A stretch of 64,000 nt of DNA from MED-G78 sp964275345 (lineage in GTDB: Bacteria; Pseudomonadota; Gammaproteobacteria; Magnimaribacterales; D2472), in the NCBI GenBank assembly GCA_964275345.1, contig CAXYBK010000002.1, forward strand, positions 1-64,000, given 5' to 3'. This document shows, one piece after another, positions 8,731 through 17,733 of this stretch. Within the stretch, counting starts at the first letter, position 1. Every line of letters begins with the position of its first letter. The notes under the pieces are model-generated. The model did no database searches and was not told where the DNA came from. It was given only the letters and a program-made list of their open reading frames with translations. A program made the translations under genes and the position numbers.

Positions 8731-9684
8731 TAAAATAGCTATAACCTCTAGATCCTTTTCAGCTAATAAATATTTAGTTGACGAATTAAGATCTAGATAT
8801 ACAAATATTACTTTAAACAATTCTGGCAAAACTCTTGTTGGTGCTGATCTGCTTGAATTTTTAGATGGGCAAAATAAAGTTATTGTAGGCTTAGAAAATT
8901 TTGATAAAAATTTGATAGATCAACTGCCTGAATTAAAAGTTATCAGTAAGTTTGGAGTTGGACTTAATAATATTGACCTTAAATCAATGAAAGAACATTC
9001 TATTTCTTTAGGTTTTCAGCCTGGAACTAACAAACAGTCTGTTGCTGAGCTAGCTTTAATGCATATGTTTATTGCACTTAGAAAAGCGCCATCAAGCAAA
9101 GAAGATATTTCTAATAATATTTGGAGCCAAAGTAAGGGGCATGAGCTTTTTGGTAAATCTATAGGAATTATAGGGTTTGGTAATATTGGTCAAAGGCTTG
9201 CTGAGTTGCTTGAACCATTTAAATGCAAAATTATTTTTTATGATGTATTGAGTTCTCTAAGGAAGATTTAGTTACTAAATTCCCATCAAGATCTGAAGAT
9301 TTTATAAATAGTCTGCAGCAAAGTTCATTAAATGAAGTTCTTAAAGAGGTGGATATAGTCTCTATTCACATTCCACTACTTGAAGAAACGCAAAATTTGA
9401 TAAGTACTGATGAACTAGCATGCCTAAAAAAAGATGCCAGGATTATTAACACTTCAAGAGGCGGCATTGTTGATGAAAAGGCTCTAGAAGATTTTTTAAA
9501 TCAAAATGAGAATGCATTTGCTGCTTTTGATGTATTTGAAAAAGAACCAGCTTTTAATCATCCTTTGTTAAAGCTAAATAATTTTTATGCAACATCTCAC
9601 CTTGGTAGCATGACAATAGAAGGGGTTATCTCAATGGGTATTGCTGCAATTAATGGACTGGATGAAAATAGAATACCTCTATAA
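8717..9684 (+). pseudogene. D-2-hydroxyacid dehydrogenase (phosphoglycerate dehydrogenase-like), frameshifted
   Basis: Two frames together make one NAD-dependent D-2-hydroxyacid dehydrogenase of about 323 residues. The first frame (8717-9271) has the catalytic-domain start and Rossmann motif GIIGFGNIGQ; the second (continuing to 9684) has VDIVSIHIPLL, the catalytic Arg region NTSRGGIVDE, Glu in FEKEP and His in TSHLG. Restoring one G near 9247-9251 (TTGAG read as TTGGAG) joins them as FYDVLEFSKEDLVTKF with no internal stop. It overlaps the phosphatase by 14 bp and sits 9 bp before the aldolase. Either a recent inactivating deletion or a sequence error; the catalytic residues intact on both sides favour error or a very young lesion. 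Confidence 0.85.
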
Positions 9685-9693
9685 ACTTATACT

Positions 9694-10428
9694 ATGAGCA
9701 AAACTGATACATCTTTGGGAACCTGGCTTAGTCTTTATAGTGAAGCTATTGCTGAAGTTCTTGTAAATGCAGGTTATGAGTGGGTTACTGTTGATCTGGA
9801 GCATAGCGCAATTACTATTGATCAAGCTGAGAAGCTTATAAGAGTTATAGATTTAGCTGGTGCAAAACCCTATGTAAGAGTTTCAAGTAACGATGAGGTT
9901 CAAATTAAAAGAGTGCTAGATGCTGGAGCAAAAGGCATTATTGTCCCAATGGTAGAATCCAAAGAAGATGTTTTGGCTGCTATCAATGCAACAAACTATC
10001 CTCCTAAAGGAACAAGAGGCATGGGGCTTGCAAGAGCTCAAGGTTATGGCGAAGCTAAAGCAAAAAATAATTATATTCAAAATACTTCAAATCAGATTGA
10101 GTTATATATTCAAATTGAATCAGAAGCAGCTTTGAATCATCTTGATGAAATATTTTCTCAAGACATAGATGGCTATATGATTGGACCTTATGATCTATCT
10201 TCATCCATGGGCATACCAGGAGATTTTTTAAATCCTGCTTTTATAAAAGCAGAAGAATCGATACTAGAGACAGCAAGAAAATATGATATCAAAAGAGGCT
10301 ATCACATAGTGGAGCCTGATTTAGAACAGCTTGAATTAAGAAAATCACAAGGCTATAACTTTATTGCTTTTAGTGTAGATTTTAGAATGTTAGATGTAAT
10401 GGCGAGAACACCATTTAATAATGACTAG
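9694..10428 (+). CDS. HpcH/HpaI-family aldolase
   Basis: A 244-residue class II (metal-dependent) aldolase of the 4-hydroxy-2-oxo-acid aldolase/citrate lyase family, which adds pyruvate to aldehydes or cleaves the resulting 2-keto-3-deoxy acids. Motifs: VTVDLEHS near residue 30 (catalytic His region), KGIIVPMVES, the RGMGLARAQGYG loop, IQIESEAAL with metal-binding Glu, and GPYDLSSSMG with metal-binding Asp. It overlaps the KdsB-like gene by 8 bp. In that position it could form a 2-keto-3-deoxy sugar acid, the chemistry KdsA performs with PEP in Kdo synthesis. The direction of the reaction is inference. Confidence 0.88.
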   Translation: MSKTDTSLGTWLSLYSEAIAEVLVNAGYEWVTVDLEHSAITIDQAEKLIRVIDLAGAKPYVRVSSNDEVQIKRVLDAGAKGIIVPMVESKEDVLAAINATNYPPKGTRGMGLARAQGYGEAKAKNNYIQNTSNQIELYIQIESEAALNHLDEIFSQDIDGYMIGPYDLSSSMGIPGDFLNPAFIKAEESILETARKYDIKRGYHIVEPDLEQLELRKSQGYNFIAFSVDFRMLDVMARTPFNND

Positions 10429-11185
10429 AATTCTTGCAGTAGTTCCTGCAAGAATGAGCTCCTCAAGATTTCCAGGTAAACCTTTAAAAACAATTAATGG
10501 CATCCCTATGATTGCCCATTGTTACTTTCGAGCTTTACAAGCAAAACAAATTACTAAAGTTGTTCTTGCAACTCCTGATGAGGAGATTATGCAATTTGGT
10601 AAAGAATTTGGCATAGAAACAGTTCTGACATCTAACAAGCATGAAAGAGCAACTGAGCGAGCAGAAGAAGCACTCCAGATATATAAAAAGCAGGGCGAAG
10701 AATATGATTATGTCCTGTTACTTCAAGGAGATGAGCCTCAAATTGATCCTAAAGAAATAGATAATCTTGCTTTAGCACTTCAAAATAGCTCAAATTGCGT
10801 AGTCAATATTATTCATCCTATAAAAGGAGATGATATGCATAACCCTAGTGTTGTTAAGTCCATATTAGACTCACATGGCAATATATTATTTTTTAGTAGA
10901 GCTCACATACCCTATAAATCAGATTCAGGATATAGGCAGCTTGGCATGATTGGATTTACTGCAAAAATCCTAGAAAAATACTGTGAGTTGGAGCCTACAA
11001 AACTAGAAATTACAGAGTCCATAGATATGATGCGATTTTTAGAAAATGATATTGCAATAAGCTCTCTTATGACTCATAAATCTATTATTGGAGTTGATCA
11101 TCCAGAAGATATTAAAAAAGTTGAATTGCTTATGGCTGATGATGAATTAGTAGATGCATATTCAAATCTTTTTATAAAAAAGTAA
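10421..11185 (+). CDS. KdsB-like cytidylyltransferase (CMP-3-deoxy-sugar-acid synthetase), divergent
   Basis: A 254-residue nucleotidyltransferase of the CMP-Kdo synthetase family. Seen: VVPARMSSSRFPGKPL (CTP-binding loop), LLLQGDEPQIDP (Mg-binding Asp), ILFFSRAHIPY and IIGVDHPEDIKKVELL at the end, all family hallmarks. Differences: the loop that is HQSGTERLAE in E. coli KdsB reads HERATERAEE here, and the LEHIEMLEQLRVL region reads LEITESIDMMRFL. Both face the Kdo pocket in KdsB structures as I recall them, so a different sugar acid may be activated. Overlaps the aldolase; the ELM1-like gene follows after one base. A plain KdsB with relaxed sequence remains possible. Confidence 0.82.
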   Translation: MTRILAVVPARMSSSRFPGKPLKTINGIPMIAHCYFRALQAKQITKVVLATPDEEIMQFGKEFGIETVLTSNKHERATERAEEALQIYKKQGEEYDYVLLLQGDEPQIDPKEIDNLALALQNSSNCVVNIIHPIKGDDMHNPSVVKSILDSHGNILFFSRAHIPYKSDSGYRQLGMIGFTAKILEKYCELEPTKLEITESIDMMRFLENDIAISSLMTHKSIIGVDHPEDIKKVELLMADDELVDAYSNLFIKK

Positions 11186-11186
11186 T

Positions 11187-12185
11187 ATGAGAACATTAAT
11201 TCTGAGTGATGGCATTCCTGGACACTTTAATCAGTCTAGAGGCGTTGCATCTTTATTAAAAGAAGACATTGATCTAAATGAAGAAGTTATAAAGCTTGAG
11301 CCAAAAATAAAATCTCTTCGATCACCAATTAAATTAATTGCAAGATACTTATGTAATAACCTTACTCAATTTAAAGCTAAAATCATTATAAATTTATTTA
11401 AATCCATAGATTCTTCTGATGCAAAACTTATTATTGCAGCAGGGGGGAATACAGCAGCATATTCTGCAGCATTATCTCTATTAACGGATATTCCAAATAT
11501 TCAATTGGGTTCCCCTAGAGGTATTCATTCTAAAAATTTTAATGCCCATTTAACAATTGAAAGATATTTTGATGTTCCAAATAACCTAGTTTTAGATATA
11601 ACCCCCAATCTTTATTCACCAGAGTTATGCATGAATGCCGCAAATGAAAAGGCTTTTTTAAATTCTGCTCTACTGCTTATAGGTGGTCAGGGTATTGGTT
11701 ATTCATACGTAGACGCAGAATGGAATCAATTGATTAAGAATATTATTGATTTTACTAATATAACGCATTCCAAAATTACAATTGTGACGTCTAGAAGAAC
11801 AGATCCATCTATAGAAGCATTATTAAAAAGCAGTTTAAGTGATTACTTTACAGATGATTCAATTTGGTTTCATGATGGAGGAGCTAATGCGAATTTAGCT
11901 GAATTATTTGGCAATGCTGCTAAAATTTTTGTTACCGAAGATAGTGCAATGATGATTTCTGAATCGATAAGTAGTGGAAAAAAAGTTACGACTCTTTTCC
12001 CTGCCTCTATAGATACACCTTTACGATACAGTAAGCATATTCAAAAGTACCGAGACCTTAATCTTATTGATAGTCAAAGTATTAAAAACCAATTGAGCTT
12101 TGAAGACGGCAAAGATAATATTGAAAAAATTAATTTAATTAGAAAAGATTTAAAAAGAAGTATCTTTACAAGGATTGAAATATGA
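11187..12185 (+). CDS. ELM1/DUF1022-family protein, possible glycosyltransferase
   Basis: A 332-residue protein matching the ELM1 (Mito_fiss_Elm1) family, with the characteristic N-terminus LILSDGIPGHFNQSRGV, a central LLLIGGQGIGY and TSRRTDPSIE, and the C-terminal VTEDSAMMISESISSGK followed by PLRYSKH. The layout of two Rossmann-like halves with a nucleotide-like pocket motif near the end recalls GT-B glycosyltransferases; bacterial members sit in lipopolysaccharide regions. Its stop overlaps the photolyase start by 4 bp (ATGA). Position directly after a CMP-sugar synthetase suggests it transfers that sugar. The transferase role is inference and unproven for the family. Confidence 0.75.
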   Translation: MRTLILSDGIPGHFNQSRGVASLLKEDIDLNEEVIKLEPKIKSLRSPIKLIARYLCNNLTQFKAKIIINLFKSIDSSDAKLIIAAGGNTAAYSAALSLLTDIPNIQLGSPRGIHSKNFNAHLTIERYFDVPNNLVLDITPNLYSPELCMNAANEKAFLNSALLLIGGQGIGYSYVDAEWNQLIKNIIDFTNITHSKITIVTSRRTDPSIEALLKSSLSDYFTDDSIWFHDGGANANLAELFGNAAKIFVTEDSAMMISESISSGKKVTTLFPASIDTPLRYSKHIQKYRDLNLIDSQSIKNQLSFEDGKDNIEKINLIRKDLKRSIFTRIEI

Positions 12186-13600
12186 AAGGACTAGTCTGGC
12201 TTAGAAATGATATAAGAATGGATGATAATCCTGCTCTTAAAACAGCGTTTGAGGAGTGTGACTCAGTTATATCTGTTTATGCATGGTCTCCTGAACAACT
12301 TAAGAAACATAATGAAGCAAACATAAAACAAGATTTTTTAGTACAAAATCTCAAATCTTTAGCTGCTAACTTGAATGCAGTAAATGTTCCACTGCTTATC
12401 ATGGAGAGTGAAAGCTTTCATGCTGTAAAAGACGAAATTGCTAAACTTATTCAAGAGCATTCAATAAATAAGATTTACTGGAATAAAGAATTTGCCTTAG
12501 ATGAAATTAATAGAGACAAAGATGTCCATGATGCCTTAGAAGCTCAAAGCGTTGAGATACAAATATTTAATGATCAAATAATTTATGAGCCTGGTTTTTT
12601 AAGAACAGGTCAAGACAATCCATTCTCTGTATTTACACCTTTTAAAAGAAGATGGATTGAAAATTTCGATATGAAATTTTTGGATATTGAATTTGATTAT
12701 CCAATGAAAGATAAGCTTAACTTTGAATCAAATGTAGATACATTTGATTTTGGTTTTACCTCTACCCATGGAGTTGATATGAATCTTTGGCCGATAGGTG
12801 AAGCAAGCGCATTAGATAGAGTAAATGATTTTCTTGATAACAAAGCAGTAGACTATTCAAAGAATAGAAATGATCCTATTTTAGATGGAACCAGTAGAAT
12901 TTCACCCTATCTTGCACTTGGTATTATTTCTTCAAAAAGATGCATTTTAGAAGGTCTTAAAAAAAATAATTTTGAATTAAGTTCCGGGAATATTGGTATT
13001 ACAAAGTGGATTGATGAGATAGTTTGGAGAGAATTCTATCGAAATATCATGTATTCCTTTCCAAAAGTAAGCAAAGGTCAGCCTTTTCAAGACTATACAA
13101 AGAATATTGAATGGGTCTTTAATGAAGATCATCTCAATGCATGGAAAAATGGTAATACAGGTTTTCCATTAATTGATGCAGCTATGAGGCAATTGCTCCA
13201 TGAAGGCTGGATGCACAATAGACTCAGGATGGTTGTAGCCATGTTCTTTACTAAAAATATGTTGCACGATTGGCGATTAGGCGAAGCATATTTTATGCAG
13301 AACCTTATAGATGGAGATTTTGCATCCAATAATGGTGGTTGGCAGTGGAGCAGTTCAACTGGAACAGATGCTGCGCCTTATTTCAGGATCTTTAATCCTG
13401 TAACTCAATCTAAAAATTTTGATAAAGAAGGTTTATTTATTAAAAAGTATGTTCCTGAACTTCAAGATTTAGATAAGTCGGTTATCCATGATCCTCCTGT
13501 TGAACATAGGAAATATTGTAATTATCCGCTGCAGATTTTAGATCTAAAAGAATCTAGAGTTAGAGCAATTGAAGTCTTTAATAAAGCTAAGAATACATAG
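12182..13600 (+). CDS. phrB: Class I CPD photolyase / cryptochrome-family DNA repair enzyme
   Basis: A 472-residue deoxyribodipyrimidine photolyase. The N-terminal antenna domain begins GLVWLRNDIRMDDNPAL; the C-terminal FAD domain has TSRISPYLALGIIS, WIDEIVWREFYRNI, DAAMRQLLHEGWMHNRLRMVVAMF and NGGWQWSSSTGTDAAPYFRIFNP, with conserved Trp residues for electron transfer and the FAD-binding Asn/Asp residues. It uses blue light to split cyclobutane pyrimidine dimers in the cytoplasm. Start ATG overlaps the ELM1-like stop by 4 bp, so it is co-transcribed with the sugar genes, probably for packing rather than shared function. Fits a sunlit habitat. Confidence 0.93.
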   Translation: MKGLVWLRNDIRMDDNPALKTAFEECDSVISVYAWSPEQLKKHNEANIKQDFLVQNLKSLAANLNAVNVPLLIMESESFHAVKDEIAKLIQEHSINKIYWNKEFALDEINRDKDVHDALEAQSVEIQIFNDQIIYEPGFLRTGQDNPFSVFTPFKRRWIENFDMKFLDIEFDYPMKDKLNFESNVDTFDFGFTSTHGVDMNLWPIGEASALDRVNDFLDNKAVDYSKNRNDPILDGTSRISPYLALGIISSKRCILEGLKKNNFELSSGNIGITKWIDEIVWREFYRNIMYSFPKVSKGQPFQDYTKNIEWVFNEDHLNAWKNGNTGFPLIDAAMRQLLHEGWMHNRLRMVVAMFFTKNMLHDWRLGEAYFMQNLIDGDFASNNGGWQWSSSTGTDAAPYFRIFNPVTQSKNFDKEGLFIKKYVPELQDLDKSVIHDPPVEHRKYCNYPLQILDLKESRVRAIEVFNKAKNT

Positions 13601-13637
13601 CTCTTTAAAGTCTATAGTCTAGTTATTTCTTCTTATG

Positions 13638-13643
13638 TATACT
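13638..13643 (+). promoter_or_regulatory. Probable -10 (TATACT) and strong RBS for fhs
   Basis: TATACT at 13638-13643 lies about 38 bp before the fhs ATG, and AGGGGAG at 13666-13672 is a strong Shine-Dalgarno 8 bp from the ATG at 13681. The -35 is not clear. Confidence 0.45.
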
Positions 13644-13680
13644 TTACAAATAATAGCTTATCTATAGGGGAGCAAATATT

Positions 13681-15360
13681 ATGAAAGAGTTTCTTACAGA
13701 CCTCGAGATAGCAAATGCTGCCTCAAAAAATGATATTACAGATATTGGTAATTTAATTGGGATTCCAAGCGATGCCTTAATTCCTTATGGAAATGATAAA
13801 GCTAAAGTAACCTATGACTTTATAGATAGTTGTAAGGATAAAAAAGACGGCAAACTAATTCTTGTTACAGCTATATCTCCTACTCCAGCTGGGGAAGGTA
13901 AAACCACAACAAGTGTTGGTTTAGTTGATGGTTTATGTCATTTAGATAAAAAAGCCATGATCTGTCTTAGAGAACCAAGCCTTGGTCCTTGCTTTGGAAT
14001 GAAAGGTGGAGCAGCCGGAGGTGGTTACGCTCAAGTTATACCAATGACTGATATTAATCTTCATTTTACTGGAGACTTCCATGCAATTGGTGCTGCTCAT
14101 AATCTAGTCTCAGCCATCATTGATAATCATATGCATTGGGAGAATTCTTTGAATATAGACCCAAGAAGAATTACTTGGAAAAGAGTGGTTGATATGAATG
14201 ATAGATCACTAAGAGATATTACTTGCGGCCTAGGCGGTCCAGGAAATGGAATTCCCAGACAAAGTGGGTTTGATATAACAGTAGCCTCAGAAATAATGGC
14301 AGTTTTTTGCCTAGCTTCAGACTTGGAAGATCTGGAAACAAGAGTTAGCAACATTACTATTGGTTATTCAAGAGATTTAAAACCAGTAACCATAAAGCAA
14401 TTAAACGCTCATGGCGCAGTAACTGCATTATTAAGAGATGCTCTTCAGCCAAATCTAGTGCAAACGCTTGAAAATAATCCTGCATTTATGCATGGCGGAC
14501 CATTTGCAAATATAGCTCATGGATGTAATTCGGTTGTAGCTACTAAAACAGCTTTAAAACTTTCTGATTATGTTGTAACTGAGGCAGGTTTTGGTGCTGA
14601 CTTAGGCGCTGAAAAATTCTTTGATATTAAATGCAGAAAAGCTGGACTTGCCCCTGATGCTGTTGTTCTGGTTGCAACCACTAAAGCATTAAAAATGCAT
14701 GGCGGTATTTTAAAAGATGACTTAAAGGCAGAGAATGTTGAAGCTATTATTAAAGGCTGTAAAAATTTAGAAAAACATATTGAAAATATAAGTAAATTTG
14801 GGGTGCCAGTTGTTGTAGGTATTAATGAATACATTACAGATACCAAAGAAGAACACCAAGCCATCATCGATTTTTGCAAGCAGCTAGGGGTTGAATGCAA
14901 AATTTCGTCTCATTGGTCAGATGGCGGAAAAGGTGCTGCTGATTTAGCAGAGTGTGTTGCTAATATTGTTGATTCTAAGGAGTCTGATTTCAAAACTCTG
15001 TATCAAGATGACATGCCTTTACTAGAAAAAATAAAACATATCGCACAAAGTATTTATGGAGCAGACGATATTACTATTGATAAAAAAGTTAGCCAGCAAT
15101 TAGCTGATTTTGATAAAAATGGCTACGGGCACTACCCCATTTGTATGGCAAAAACCCAATATAGTTTCTCAACAGATCCTTTATTAATGGGAGCTCCAAC
15201 TGGACATGATATCCCAATAAGAGAAGTGCGCTTGTGTTCTGGTGCAGAATTTATTGTAGTTATTTGTGGCGCTATTATGACTATGCCAGGATTGCCAAGA
15301 AAGCCTGCTTCAGAAAACATAGGCATCGATAAAGATAAAAATATAGAAGGCTTATTTTAA
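13681..15360 (+). CDS. fhs: Formate-tetrahydrofolate ligase
   Basis: A 559-residue cytoplasmic enzyme joining formate to tetrahydrofolate with ATP, feeding the one-carbon pool. The P-loop-like TPAGEGKTTTSVGL is near residues 65-80; REPSLGPCFGMKGGAAGGGYAQVIPM and LHFTGDFHAIGAAHN follow in the expected order, as do the GGPFANIAHGCNSV and VTEAGFGADLGAEKF signatures. Length is normal. Single gene with its own promoter and terminal A+T-rich gap; followed by an aldehyde dehydrogenase on the same strand. In marine bacteria this enzyme assimilates formate released from methylated compounds, which would suit the DmdA-like gene at 52.2 kb. Confidence 0.96.
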   Translation: MKEFLTDLEIANAASKNDITDIGNLIGIPSDALIPYGNDKAKVTYDFIDSCKDKKDGKLILVTAISPTPAGEGKTTTSVGLVDGLCHLDKKAMICLREPSLGPCFGMKGGAAGGGYAQVIPMTDINLHFTGDFHAIGAAHNLVSAIIDNHMHWENSLNIDPRRITWKRVVDMNDRSLRDITCGLGGPGNGIPRQSGFDITVASEIMAVFCLASDLEDLETRVSNITIGYSRDLKPVTIKQLNAHGAVTALLRDALQPNLVQTLENNPAFMHGGPFANIAHGCNSVVATKTALKLSDYVVTEAGFGADLGAEKFFDIKCRKAGLAPDAVVLVATTKALKMHGGILKDDLKAENVEAIIKGCKNLEKHIENISKFGVPVVVGINEYITDTKEEHQAIIDFCKQLGVECKISSHWSDGGKGAADLAECVANIVDSKESDFKTLYQDDMPLLEKIKHIAQSIYGADDITIDKKVSQQLADFDKNGYGHYPICMAKTQYSFSTDPLLMGAPTGHDIPIREVRLCSGAEFIVVICGAIMTMPGLPRKPASENIGIDKDKNIEGLF

Positions 15361-15401
15361 TTCTTTAGCATTTTTGCTTTATAGCATGCGTGTTAATGAA
15401 T

Positions 15402-15407
15402 TATAAT
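15402..15407 (+). promoter_or_regulatory. -10 box TATAAT for the aldehyde dehydrogenase gene
   Basis: TATAAT at 15402-15407 is 36 bp before the ATG at 15444. GGAG at 15432-15435 gives a ribosome binding site 8 bp from that ATG and decides it over the TTG two codons earlier. Confidence 0.45.
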
Positions 15408-15443
15408 TTTATTCCTTTAATTTAATACCTTGGAGTTTTGGTT

Positions 15444-16862
15444 ATGAAAGATAAATTAGATTTTTACATTAATGGTCAGTGGGTTCAATCTGAGTCTAGT
15501 GAAACTATTGAGGTAATCAATCCTGCAAATGAAAATATAATAGGCCATGTTTCTGCTGGAACAAAAGAAGATATTAATAAGGCAGTTATTGCAGCTTCAG
15601 ATGCTTTTCAAACATTTCAATATTCATCAAAGGATGATCGAATTGAGTTGTTAAATAACATTGTTTCAGAATATGAAAATAGATATCAAGACTTTGTTGA
15701 TACCATTACTGAGGAAATGGGTTCTCCTATTTGGCTTTCTAGTGCAGCTCAAGCAAAAACAGGTATTAAGAATATTAATGAAACATTAGATGCCTTAAAA
15801 GAATATGAATTCGAAAAAGAAGAGGGCGAATACATTTTAATAAAAGAGCCTATAGGAGTTGTTGGTATGATTACTCCTTGGAATTGGCCAATGAATCAAA
15901 TTACTACAAAAGTATCAGCAGCACTGGCAGCTGGTTGCACCATGGTTTTAAAGCCTAGTGAAATTTCACCTTACTGTGGAATGCTTTTGGCCGAGGTTTT
16001 TGATAAAGCTGGGGTGCCTGATGGTGTTTTTAATCTTGTAAATGGTTATGGTCCAATTGTTGGAGCAGCACTTTCAGAACACAAAGATGTAGATATGATG
16101 TCATTTACTGGTTCTACTAGGGCTGGTATAGCTGTTGCTCAAGCATCTGCAACATCAGTAAAACGTGTCCATCAAGAGCTTGGAGGTAAATCATCTAATA
16201 TAGTTCTTGATGATGTTGCCGATTTAGAAAAATCAGTTAAAGGTGGAGCTGGCCATTGTTTTTTAAATTCAGGCCAGTCATGTAATGCACCAACAAAAAT
16301 GCTGGTGTCGTCTAAAAATTATGACAAAGCAGTAGAAGTTGCTGCTTTAACTGCTAAAAATACTACTGTTGGAGATCCTCATGGAGAATTTAGAATTGGA
16401 CCAATAGCTAACAAAGTTCAGTATGAGAAAATTTTAAGATTAATCGAGCTTGGTATTGAGGAAGGAGCAACTTTAGTAGCCGGAGGCATTGAAAAGCCTG
16501 AGGGTTGTGAGCAAGGTTATTATGTTCAACCAACAGTTTTTGCAAATGTCACCACTGATATGACTATTGCTAATGAAGAAATATTTGGCCCAGTGCTTTG
16601 TATGATTAAATATGAAACAGAAGATGAAGCAATTGCAATTGCTAATGACACTGAGTACGGATTAGCTGGGTATATTCAAGGTGAAAAAAGCCATGCACAT
16701 GAGGTTGCTAAAAAAATTAGAGCTGGTCAAGTTATCATAAATGGTGGAGCTAGAGGAACAGGCGCACCTTTTGGTGGATACAAGTCTTCAGGAAATGGAA
16801 GAGAGCATGGCCGTCATGGTTTAGAAGAGTGTCTTGAAACTAAAGCTGTTATTTCGCCTTAG
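15444..16862 (+). CDS. NAD(P)-dependent aldehyde dehydrogenase
   Basis: A 472-residue aldehyde dehydrogenase superfamily member. Motifs in order: TPWNWPMNQ (active-site Asn, about residue 145), KPSEISPY (cofactor Lys), FTGSTRAG (Gly-rich turn), QELGGKSSN (general-base Glu), NSGQSCNAPTKML (catalytic Cys), and EIFGPVL near the end. It oxidises an aldehyde to a carboxylic acid in the cytoplasm. Closest subfamily by motif is the generic betaine/phenylacetaldehyde-like class; substrate not predictable. It ends 2 bp before the convergent class II aldolase gene. Confidence 0.92.
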   Translation: MKDKLDFYINGQWVQSESSETIEVINPANENIIGHVSAGTKEDINKAVIAASDAFQTFQYSSKDDRIELLNNIVSEYENRYQDFVDTITEEMGSPIWLSSAAQAKTGIKNINETLDALKEYEFEKEEGEYILIKEPIGVVGMITPWNWPMNQITTKVSAALAAGCTMVLKPSEISPYCGMLLAEVFDKAGVPDGVFNLVNGYGPIVGAALSEHKDVDMMSFTGSTRAGIAVAQASATSVKRVHQELGGKSSNIVLDDVADLEKSVKGGAGHCFLNSGQSCNAPTKMLVSSKNYDKAVEVAALTAKNTTVGDPHGEFRIGPIANKVQYEKILRLIELGIEEGATLVAGGIEKPEGCEQGYYVQPTVFANVTTDMTIANEEIFGPVLCMIKYETEDEAIAIANDTEYGLAGYIQGEKSHAHEVAKKIRAGQVIINGGARGTGAPFGGYKSSGNGREHGRHGLEECLETKAVISP

Positions 16863-16864
16863 TT

Positions 16865-17674
16865 TTAATCCAATAAATCAGGTTCTTTTTTAACAATCAT
16901 ATCAAATGCTGGCTGGTAACTTGCCCATGCTGCCATATCATTTGCTATAAAATTTCTAGTTTTAACTGCAGTATCGTGAGGAATGATAATTGGATCACCT
17001 GCAGCTTCAGCCATAAGTTGAGCCTGGCAACATCTTTCCATAGACATATAAAACCATAAGGCGATATCTACCGAAGGACCAGTGGTAAGAATTCCATGAT
17101 TTTGAAGAATAATCACTTTTTTATCACCTAAAGCTTTAGCAATTTCATCACCCTCATCAACTTCTTCGACAACTCCAGAAAAGTCTTTATACATTCCTTG
17201 AGTCTCATAAAATGCACATGCATCTTGTGATATTGGATCAAGAGGTTTTCCAAGAGTTGAGAAAGTCCTTCCATATATAGAATGTGAGTGAGCAGCAGCA
17301 TTTACATCTGGTCTTGCGGCATGCAATCTTGAATGAATAGCAAAGGCAGCGACATTAACGTCTTTGTCTCCTTGAACTACTTTTCCATCATGATTAACTA
17401 ATATTAAATCTGAAACAGATATTTGAGAAAAATGCACACCAAGAGGATTAACCCAAAAATGATCATTAAATTCTGGATCCCTAAGAGTAATATGACCTGC
17501 AACACCCTCATTAAAACCAAAATAAGCAAACATTCTGAATCCAGCAGCTAATTTTTCTAATTGGTTTCTTCTAAGCTCTGCAACATTAGCAAATTCAGTC
17601 ATTTCTAGACCTTTGCCTTTTACAGGAAGCCTTCCGTCTGCGATATCAATTTTTATAGGTGTAACATTTGACAT
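16865..17674 (-). CDS. Class II aldolase/adducin-domain protein
   Basis: A 269-residue protein of the fuculose-phosphate aldolase/adducin fold. Zn-binding His residues are visible in GVAGHITLRDPE, AAAHSHSIYGRTFS (the HSH motif, near residue 132) and LQNHGILTTG. GFRMFAYFGFNEGVAGH is typical of the SgbE/AraD-like and adducin-like subgroup found in marine bacteria, often annotated simply as class II aldolase. The minus-strand ribosome binding site AAGGGGGA precedes the ATG at 17674. It diverges from fumC across about 60 bp. Substrate unknown. Confidence 0.87.
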   Translation of the reverse strand: MSNVTPIKIDIADGRLPVKGKGLEMTEFANVAELRRNQLEKLAAGFRMFAYFGFNEGVAGHITLRDPEFNDHFWVNPLGVHFSQISVSDLILVNHDGKVVQGDKDVNVAAFAIHSRLHAARPDVNAAAHSHSIYGRTFSTLGKPLDPISQDACAFYETQGMYKDFSGVVEEVDEGDEIAKALGDKKVIILQNHGILTTGPSVDIALWFYMSMERCCQAQLMAEAAGDPIIIPHDTAVKTRNFIANDMAAWASYQPAFDMIVKKEPDLLD

Positions 17675-17733
17675 TGTATATCCCCCTTAGAACTAATGAA
17701 TGTTAAAATAGGATAACAAATAAAGACATTATT

